Shown piece by piece: positions 7,329 to 12,061 of a stretch of 12,061 nucleotides of DNA. The stretch is from Aquirhabdus sp. GTDB lineage: Bacteria; Pseudomonadota; Gammaproteobacteria; Pseudomonadales; Moraxellaceae. The stretch spans positions 1 to 12,061 of the forward strand of contig JASLEL010000259.1 in assembly GCA_030151145.1 (NCBI GenBank). The letters are read 5' to 3'. A program made the translations under genes and the position numbers. The number at the start of each line of letters is the position of its first letter. The first letter of the stretch is position 1. A model generated the notes under the pieces. The model was given only the letters and a program-made list of their open reading frames with translations. It was not told where the DNA came from and made no database searches.

Positions 7329-8248
7329 CTCTCGATTTCCTCATCGGACTGTTATCGGTCGCCTTGCTCACAGCCACGCCAGTCTTGATGGCCATGCTCG
7401 GAGAAACCCTGACCCAGCGTACAGGCATTATCAATCTCGGGGTCGAAGGCCAAATGCTGGTCGGTGCCGCAGCAGGATTCGCGGCCACCCACAGCAGCGG
7501 TAACCCATGGCTGGGGCTGATGGTCGGTGCGGCGGCGGGTCTGGCGCTCTCGACCGTCCATGCCGTACTGTGCCTCAAACTGGGCGTCAATCAGATCGCC
7601 AGCGGGCTTGCCATCATGTTTCTGGGTAACGGCCTGTCTTCATACTACGGCACATCGCTGGTCGGACAGCAGATCGATGGATTCACCAGTATGGCCCAGA
7701 GTCCGCTGGCACAACTGCCGCTGGTCGGGCACTTTCTGGCTCAGCTGACCCCGACAGTTTATCTGGGATTTGTCTTGGTACTTCTGTGCGGCATTTTTCT
7801 GTATCGCACCCAATGGGGACTGATCTGGCGCTCTGCCGGTGAGTCTGCCGATGCACTGCACATGCTGGGTCGACATCCCGGTCTGATCCGGCTCATCGCC
7901 ATCCTGATCGGGGGTGCTTTCAGCGGGCTGGCAGGTGCGGCACTGTCTGTGGATTATACGCGGACCTGGGTCGAGCAAATGACTGCCGGACGGGGTTTGC
8001 TGGCCGTGGGCCTTGTGATTGTCGCGCGCTGGAATCCTTGGCTGGTGCTGCCAGTCGCGCTGATTTTCGGATTATCCGAAGCCCTCTCCCTGCGCCTGCA
8101 ATCCACCGGCGCCGATATCTCCCCTTATCTGCTTGGCACCTTGCCCTATGTCGTGCCACTGATTGTGTTGCTGCTCAGCTATCGGGCCAGCCAACGCGGA
8201 ACCGCCATGCCACAAGAGCTTGCGGGCGTGTTCCGCGGTATGGCCTAA
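7325..8248 (+). CDS. BMP-family ABC importer permease 2
   Basis: This 307-residue inner-membrane permease is the shorter partner that would pair with permease 1 to form the channel. It has NLGVEGQMLVGA (37-48) and LGVNQIASGLAIMFLGNGLS (86-105), the same two family motifs in the YufQ/NupC-like form. Long hydrophobic stretches account for about eight segments. It overlaps permease 1 by four bases, and its stop is 35 bp before the binding-protein gene. That gap has no promoter or terminator that I can see, so the operon continues through it. Confidence 0.93.
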   Translation: MTLDFLIGLLSVALLTATPVLMAMLGETLTQRTGIINLGVEGQMLVGAAAGFAATHSSGNPWLGLMVGAAAGLALSTVHAVLCLKLGVNQIASGLAIMFLGNGLSSYYGTSLVGQQIDGFTSMAQSPLAQLPLVGHFLAQLTPTVYLGFVLVLLCGIFLYRTQWGLIWRSAGESADALHMLGRHPGLIRLIAILIGGAFSGLAGAALSVDYTRTWVEQMTAGRGLLAVGLVIVARWNPWLVLPVALIFGLSEALSLRLQSTGADISPYLLGTLPYVVPLIVLLLSYRASQRGTAMPQELAGVFRGMA

Positions 8249-8283
8249 ATCCAAGCTCATTACCTTTATCTCTGGAGAGCCAC

Positions 8284-9354
8284 ATGAAACATCGTATTCT
8301 GTCGGTCATGGCGACATTCGGTCTTGCCAGCACGATCCTCCTGCAACCGGCACACGCTGACATCGGTGTCGGCTATGTCTATGTCGGTGCCAAAACCGAT
8401 GGCGGCTACAATCAGGCACAGGACGCCGGACGGCTCGACATGCAGAAAGCCATCCCGGGCGCCAAAACCAACGCGCTGGAAAACATTCCCGAAAATGCAC
8501 AGGTCAGTCAGGCCATGCAACGCATGATCAGTACTGGAGACAAAGTGATCTTTGCGACCAGCTACGGCTATCTGCCCTATGCACTGGATCTGGCCAAACA
8601 GAATCCCAAAGTCGTCTTCATGCACTGCGGCGGGGCCAAGCTGGCACCAAACCTCGGCACCTACTTTGCCGATATGTTTGAAGCCATGTATCTGTCTGGT
8701 ATCGCTGCGGGCAAAGCCGCCACCAATGGCAAGATCGGCTTCGTCGCCGCTCACCCGATTCCCCAGATCCTGCAGGACATCAACGCGATTGAACTCGGCG
8801 CACAATCGGTCAATCCCAAAGCAACCGTGACGGTCGTCTATACCGGCTCCTGGAATGACCCCTCCAAAGATGTCGCAGCGGTCAACACGCTGGCGGATCA
8901 GGGTGTACAAGTGATTGGTGTGCATGTTGACTCACCGATAGCCGTGATCGGCGCTGCCCAGAAACGCGGCATCAAAGTCATCGGCTATCACTTTGACGAT
9001 ATGAAATTCGATCCCCAAGGCTGGCTGACCGGCGGCTACTGGGACTGGGGGCCGATCATGACGCAAGTGGTCAAAGAGGTCGAGGCAGGCACCTGGAAAT
9101 CCCAGCCGGTATTCGGCAACCTCAAATCCGGCGCGGCCAAACTCGCCCCCTTCGGCCCCTCGGTTGATGCTGCAACCCGTGCACTGATCATGGATAAAAA
9201 GAAAGCCATTGAAGACAGCAAACTCAATGTCTGGTCAGGCCCTATCTACACTCAGGACGGCAAACTACTGGTTCCGGCAGGCAGCACGCTGCCACGTCCC
9301 AAAGTGGACGCGATGGACTTCTTTGTCAAAGGTGTGATCGGCAGCCTGAAGTAA
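8284..9354 (+). CDS. BMP-family periplasmic substrate-binding protein
   Basis: The 356-residue protein is the binding component of the importer. It has an N-terminal Sec signal (about residues 1-25) with an h-region rich in Leu, Ala and Val and a predicted cut after QPAHA. There is no lipobox Cys, so it is a soluble periplasmic protein rather than the lipoprotein form of Gram-positive bacteria. The mature start IGVGYVYVGAKTDGGYNQAQ is the typical BMP/PnrA beginning, in which the aromatic and Asp residues contact a purine-like ring or ribose. YFADMFEAMYLSGIAAG and IGFVAAHPIPQ are also family-typical. The start at 8284 has GGAG at 8274-8277, six bases upstream; the frame stays open to 8038 inside permease 2. 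The ligand may be a purine, nucleoside or derived ureide. Confidence 0.93.
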   Translation: MKHRILSVMATFGLASTILLQPAHADIGVGYVYVGAKTDGGYNQAQDAGRLDMQKAIPGAKTNALENIPENAQVSQAMQRMISTGDKVIFATSYGYLPYALDLAKQNPKVVFMHCGGAKLAPNLGTYFADMFEAMYLSGIAAGKAATNGKIGFVAAHPIPQILQDINAIELGAQSVNPKATVTVVYTGSWNDPSKDVAAVNTLADQGVQVIGVHVDSPIAVIGAAQKRGIKVIGYHFDDMKFDPQGWLTGGYWDWGPIMTQVVKEVEAGTWKSQPVFGNLKSGAAKLAPFGPSVDAATRALIMDKKKAIEDSKLNVWSGPIYTQDGKLLVPAGSTLPRPKVDAMDFFVKGVIGSLK

Positions 9355-9377
9355 TTTTCTAGCCCGCCCTATCCCGA

Positions 9378-9416
9378 CACGCATCGAAACCTGTGCGTGC
9401 AGGGATTCCTACGTGC
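9378..9416 (+). other. Two overlapping alternative hairpins between the BMP gene and the tsx-like gene
   Basis: CACGCA (9378-9383) can pair with TGCGTG (9394-9399). Alternatively 9395-9403 can pair imperfectly with 9408-9416 around a GATT loop. The two share bases, so they exclude each other. No T-run follows (an A-run does), so it is not a usual terminator. It may be a processing or stability element within a continuous operon, or chance. Confidence 0.25.
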
Positions 9417-9457
9417 AAAAAAAGCAAATCACCATCTTAATGATTGAGGATTGACAC

Positions 9458-10345
9458 ATGAAAGTATTATCAATAACCCGATTGTGCGCGCAGCACGCCC
9501 TCAGCTATGGCCTGTTGCTGGCGGCCAGTATCAGTTGCTGGCAAAGCGCCCATGCCGAAACATGGAGCGATACATCCATCAGTTGGCGGTATGGCACGTC
9601 ATTTGCCGAGCCGTTCGACAATAATCCGGACGGCAGTCATAAAGACATTACCAAGAATATTCTGGCCTTTACCCATGCGGGTGGCTATACCTACGGGACC
9701 CAGTTTTTCAATGTCGATTATCTGCTGTCTAACGGCAAAGACCCGGCGGATGGCATCCCGGGTAAATCTGGCGCGCAGGAAGCCTATGCGGTCTATCGTA
9801 ATACGGTGGACTTCAGCAAAGTATTCAAGGCCAATCTGGCTTGGGGCGGCGTGGTGCGCAGTGCCGGGATGGAGTTCGGCTTTGATTTGAACACCAAGAA
9901 TGACGGCTATGGCTCCAAAAAGCGCATGCTGATCATCGGTCCAACACTGATGCTGGATACACCCGGCTTCCTGAACGTCAGCGCGCTGGCCTTGTTTGAA
10001 AGCAATGCACCCAACGGCATCGATGGTCGCTACAGCTATAAGACTCACCCAGCACTGGAGGCGGTCTGGGGCATCCCTATCTCTGATCTGCCACTGTCAT
10101 TTGAGGGCTATAGCCTGTGGATCGCGGCTAAAGGCAAGAATGAGTTTGGTGGCTCAACCGCACCTGAATTTCATGTCGATGCCGAGCTGATGTATGATAT
10201 TGGATCACAGATTGGCCTTGGCAAAAAGAAGCTGCGCATCGGTGCCGAGTATGAATACTGGCACAACAAGTTTGGCAATACATCGGATGGCAACTCTGGC
10301 GCGACCGCACGGACACCGATGGTTCGCGTTGACTATCATTTCTAA
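9458..10345 (+). CDS. Tsx-like nucleoside-type outer-membrane channel
   Basis: The 295-residue protein is predicted to be an outer-membrane beta barrel that lets small hydrophilic solutes reach the periplasm. A Sec signal covers about residues 1-33, with a likely cut after QSAHA. The mature chain starts ETWSDTSISWRYGTSFAEPF and ends MVRVDYHF, with the terminal Phe used by the barrel assembly machinery. Alternating aromatic strands, and repeated motifs such as FEGYSLWIAAKGKNEFGG and RIGAEYEYWHNKFGN, match the Tsx/OmpK family of nucleoside-specific channels. GAGGA at 9446-9450 lies seven bases before the start. The gene is 103 bp after the BMP protein in the same direction with no clear terminator between, so it is probably the last gene of that operon and carries the same substrate. 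Confidence 0.85.
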   Translation: MKVLSITRLCAQHALSYGLLLAASISCWQSAHAETWSDTSISWRYGTSFAEPFDNNPDGSHKDITKNILAFTHAGGYTYGTQFFNVDYLLSNGKDPADGIPGKSGAQEAYAVYRNTVDFSKVFKANLAWGGVVRSAGMEFGFDLNTKNDGYGSKKRMLIIGPTLMLDTPGFLNVSALALFESNAPNGIDGRYSYKTHPALEAVWGIPISDLPLSFEGYSLWIAAKGKNEFGGSTAPEFHVDAELMYDIGSQIGLGKKKLRIGAEYEYWHNKFGNTSDGNSGATARTPMVRVDYHF

Positions 10346-10397
10346 CCCAGTAGCATCGATGCAATAGATGAGTTGATCACATCGTACGTGTGCCACA

Positions 10398-10423
10398 AGT
10401 CAAAGGGCTGAACCCCTTTGACT
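10398..10423 (+). terminator. Strong hairpin downstream of the tsx-like gene
   Basis: AGTCAAAGGG pairs perfectly over 10 bp with CCCTTTGACT around a six-base loop (CTGAAC), 53 bp after the stop codon. No T-run follows on the plus strand, so it is not a classical intrinsic terminator. It may protect the 3' end or assist Rho-dependent termination. Confidence 0.4.
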
Positions 10424-10468
10424 CTGGCCCTCCCACACTCTCAATACGCCAGTGCTGATAGTACTCAC

Positions 10469-10494
10469 CCAAAGATCCTTGCGGTCATCTTTGG
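10469..10494. repeat. Inverted repeat (8 bp arms)
   Basis: CCAAAGAT and ATCTTTGG form perfect 8-bp arms around a 10-base loop. No T-run follows. It is one of several palindromes in this intergenic stretch, and its function is unknown. Confidence 0.4.
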
Positions 10495-10799
10495 ATACTC
10501 AACTTTAACGTCTGGGCTAAACCATTCAGCACGCCTCCTTTGACCTTATGTGTCTATTCTTGAGTGCTGACCCCAAGTGCGAATCGGTCAAAGACCATGA
10601 TCCCTAATAGCCCATGCTGAGCCCCAATGCGCACAATAACGGAGATCTCCCAGCGACCATCCGTATTCGCACGATATACTCCCGACCTCAAATCCGGGTC
10701 TTAGCTGCAACAATATCAGACTACTAAACAATTAATTTAATTTGTTTTTTATTATAATTCACCACATTTTAGCGCATAGTAAACTGTCCTATACAAATC

Positions 10800-10815
10800 T
10801 GGCATGTGTATTGCT
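10800..10815 (+). promoter_or_regulatory. Sigma-54 type (-24/-12) promoter of the NMT1-like gene
   Basis: TGGCATGTGTATTGCT matches the consensus TGGCAYG-N4-TTGCW, with GG (10801-10802) and GC (10813-10814) 12 bp apart. The start of transcription is predicted near 10826, which gives an untranslated leader of about 139 nt before the first possible start at 10965. It shares TGGCATGTG and TTGCTT with the promoter at 4714-4729. A sigma-70 box TATACA at 10790-10795 lacks a good -35. Confidence 0.8.
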
Positions 10816-10846
10816 TCTATAAATACTGAGTAGAAGCGGCTAGCGC

Positions 10847-10964
10847 CCAACACCCCTGTGTTGGCTCCGTGGGGCATTGCTCTTAGGACGTCACGTACGT
10901 CCACATCAACCTCTGTTGATGTTTGAACTAAACCATCTCGGTTTCGTCAATAAGGAGAGCAAAG
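10847..10964 (+). promoter_or_regulatory. Structured leader RNA with ribosome-site sequestering helix; candidate cis-regulatory element
   Basis: The leader contains a series of perfect helices. These are P0 CCAACAC/GTGTTGG (10847-10853, 10858-10864), P2 GGACGT/ACGTCC (10886-10891, 10897-10902), P3 ACATCAAC/GTTGATGT (10903-10910, 10915-10922) and P4 AAACC/GGTTT (10930-10934, 10940-10944). An outer helix P1 can form between TTGCTCTT (10877-10884) and GAGAGCAA (10955-10962), closing P2-P4 into a four-way junction and covering part of the ribosome site AAGGAG (10952-10957). P2 and P3 abut with no linker, which favours stacking. CTCC at 10865-10868 is a second possible partner for GGAG. No T-run follows any helix, so control would act on translation. 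I do not recognise a known riboswitch class here. Confidence 0.5.
10952..10957 (+). promoter_or_regulatory. Strong ribosome binding site with ATG at 10965, in frame with the NMT1-like gene
   Basis: AAGGAG is followed after seven bases by ATG at 10965. That frame runs 50 codons without a stop straight into the ATG at 11115, so initiation here would give an N-terminally extended protein and not a separate leader peptide. A second good site, GGAGG at 11103-11107, precedes 11115. A hairpin ACGGT/ACCGT with a four-base loop (11016-11020, 11025-11029) lies between the two. Confidence 0.5.
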
Positions 10965-11114
10965 ATGCCTAACCGCAATCTTCATCTATCTTCCCAGCAC
11001 ACCTGTTCGTCGCGTACGGTTTTAACCGTCATGCGCGTTTGTCGTTTCTACGCATCGCCCACTCCTGCTTCATTCTTCGTATCCGATCACTCTATGCCTT
11101 TCGGAGGTTTTATC

Positions 11115-12061
11115 ATGCGTGTTTTTTCTGATCTTGCTAAACGCCCGCGTCTCACCCGGATCTCCCCACGACAAGCCGCCTCTTGGGCACTCATCACTAC
11201 TGTGCTTATTACAGCGCCGGCTACACATGCAGACGATCATGTCACCTTACTCACGAACTGGTACGCGCAAGCCGAGCATGGTGGCTTTTATCAGGCATTA
11301 GCTACCGGCATCTACAAGAAATATGGACTGGACGTCACCATCAAGATGGGCGGACCTCAGGTCAATGATGTGCAGCTTCTGGCAGCCCATCAGGCCGACT
11401 TCATTCTGGGCTATGACTTTCAGGTACTCTCCAGTGTCGAATCCGGCATTCCGATCACCACCATCGCCACATCGTTTCAATATGACCCCCAAGGCCTGAT
11501 GACGCATGATGATGTCACCAGTCTCGCCGAACTTAAAAACAAAACCATTCTGGTCGCCGGTAACAACCTCACCAGCTGGTGGCCATGGCTTAAAGCAAAA
11601 TTTGGCTACAGCGATGCTCAGGTTCGCCCGTATACCTTCAACCTGCAGCCCTTCATTCTCAATCCGGATGTCGCGATACAGGCCTATCCATCATCCGAGC
11701 CCTTTCAGGCCGAGCAAGCCCATGTGAAGTCCAAATTCTTCCTGTTCGCCGATCAAGGCTACCCGCCCTATAGCGCCACCATCGTCGCCATGCAGGACAC
11801 CCTCAAAAGCAAGCCTGACGTCGCACGCCGCTTTGTCAAAGCGTCCATGGAAGGATGGAAAAGCTATCTGAATAATCCTGCTCCCGCCAATGTCCTGATC
11901 AAAAAGGACAACCCGCAGATGACCGATGCCCAACTGGCATTCGGCATCGCCCAACTGAAAAAACTCAAACTGGTCAGCGGTGGCGATGCAGGCACGCTTG
12001 GTATTGGCGCCATGACCGATACACGCTGGAAAAAAACCTATGACTACATGGTCAGCGCCAA
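11115..12061 (+). CDS. NMT1/THI5-like ABC transporter periplasmic binding protein, 3' truncated
   Basis: The frame runs off the right edge after 315 codons, and the family is only slightly longer, so little is missing. A long n-region and the h-region ASWALITTVLITAPATHA form a Sec signal, with a cut likely before DDHVTLLTNW. The mature part has the family landmarks: LLTNWYAQAEHGGFYQALATGIY, YGLDVTIKMGGPQVNDVQLLAAHQADF, a degenerate QAYPSSEPFQAE segment, and GWKSYLNNPAPANVLI. Such proteins bind pyrimidine precursors, or purine-, hydantoin- and ureide-type compounds, for import. The start at 11115 is chosen because the signal peptide begins there and GGAGG (11103-11107) is seven bases upstream. 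An upstream in-frame start at 10965 also has a strong ribosome site. Permease and ATPase genes probably follow outside the window. Confidence 0.87.
   Translation, partial: MRVFSDLAKRPRLTRISPRQAASWALITTVLITAPATHADDHVTLLTNWYAQAEHGGFYQALATGIYKKYGLDVTIKMGGPQVNDVQLLAAHQADFILGYDFQVLSSVESGIPITTIATSFQYDPQGLMTHDDVTSLAELKNKTILVAGNNLTSWWPWLKAKFGYSDAQVRPYTFNLQPFILNPDVAIQAYPSSEPFQAEQAHVKSKFFLFADQGYPPYSATIVAMQDTLKSKPDVARRFVKASMEGWKSYLNNPAPANVLIKKDNPQMTDAQLAFGIAQLKKLKLVSGGDAGTLGIGAMTDTRWKKTYDYMVSA

Larger units (their letters stand above)
10346..10799. other. Gene-free, palindrome-rich intergenic stretch
   Basis: No convincing gene is seen in these 454 bp. They contain GCATCGATGC (10353-10362), two strong hairpins (10398-10423, 10469-10494) and inverted pairs TCAGCAC/GTGCTGA (10526-10532, 10564-10570) and CTTTGACC/GGTCAAAG (10538-10545, 10586-10593). 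An AT-rich segment with a TATAAT follows (10721-10760). On the minus strand 10557-10700 stays open for 48 codons without a good start and may be a decayed coding remnant. Confidence 0.6.

Noticed and set aside
8038..8283. Extended binding protein starting inside permease 2
   Set aside because: The frame overlap is incidental; the signal peptide and ribosome site define 8284.
8266..8925. 219-codon minus-strand frame antisense to the BMP protein
   Set aside because: It is a shadow of a clear gene, lacks domain features and has no ribosome site; the plus-strand frame is a recognisable BMP protein.
9402..9417. GG and GC 12 bp apart before the tsx-like gene, a possible fourth sigma-54 site
   Set aside because: Beyond the GG and TGCA it misses most consensus bases, and the gene appears to belong to the BMP operon.
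10813..10837. GCTTCTA/TAGAAGC inverted repeat as an RNA hairpin
   Set aside because: Its left arm overlaps the -12 box and lies upstream of the predicted transcript start at 10826, so it would not be in the RNA.
10826..10964. TPP or guanidine riboswitch
   Set aside because: I see neither the CUGAGA/ACCUGAU elements of TPP nor the conserved segments or ACGR loops of the guanidine classes.
1..12061. CRISPR arrays, tRNA or rRNA genes, transposase genes, toxin-antitoxin pairs
   Set aside because: No regular repeats with spacers, no cloverleaf or rRNA segments, and no transposase, integrase or toxin motifs were seen.

Overview
This window looks like a nitrogen-scavenging locus from a Gram-negative proteobacterium of moderate GC content. 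It has secreted proteins with Sec signal peptides, a Tsx-type outer-membrane barrel and sigma-54 type promoters. A beta- or gammaproteobacterium is likely, but the genus cannot be told from the sequence alone.

Layout. Positions 1-1809 hold the 3' part of an operon. It contains a cysteine hydrolase truncated by the window edge, a second cysteine hydrolase that matches biuret amidohydrolase (biuH), and a small cupin that overlaps biuH by ATGA. Positions 1849-3737 hold an allophanate hydrolase (atzF) with its own promoter and operator. A convergent FCD-type GntR repressor gene follows at 3754-4479 on the minus strand. A regulatory stretch of about 320 bp leads into a tightly coupled BMP-family ABC importer (4801-9354: ATPase, permease, permease, periplasmic binding protein), then a Tsx-like outer-membrane channel (9458-10345). 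A gene-free, palindrome-rich stretch (10346-10799) comes before a sigma-54 type promoter, a leader that can fold into several hairpins, and an NMT1/THI5-like periplasmic binding protein that runs off the right edge. That gene is probably the first of a second ABC importer.

How the genes fit together. The enzymes read as a ureide pathway: (triuret ->) biuret -> allophanate -> ammonia and CO2. The first hydrolase is a paralogue of biuH with the same Asp/Lys/Cys catalytic set, so triuret hydrolase is a reasonable but unproven assignment. No cyanuric acid hydrolase or urease is present in the window, so the route seems to start from triuret, biuret or a related ureide. The Tsx-like channel and BMP importer would bring a nucleoside-, purine- or ureide-like substrate across both membranes. 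The NMT1-type protein may serve a second related substrate.

Regulation is the most striking part. Three -24/-12 promoters with exact 12-bp GG-to-GC spacing stand upstream of atzF, the BMP operon and the NMT1-like gene. The first two are each followed, just past the predicted start of transcription, by a palindrome centred on TGTATACA, probably the operator of the GntR protein. The third instead leads into a leader RNA that can fold into a multi-helix junction pairing with the ribosome binding site. This suggests nitrogen-limitation control (sigma-54) combined with substrate-specific control (GntR, and possibly an RNA element).
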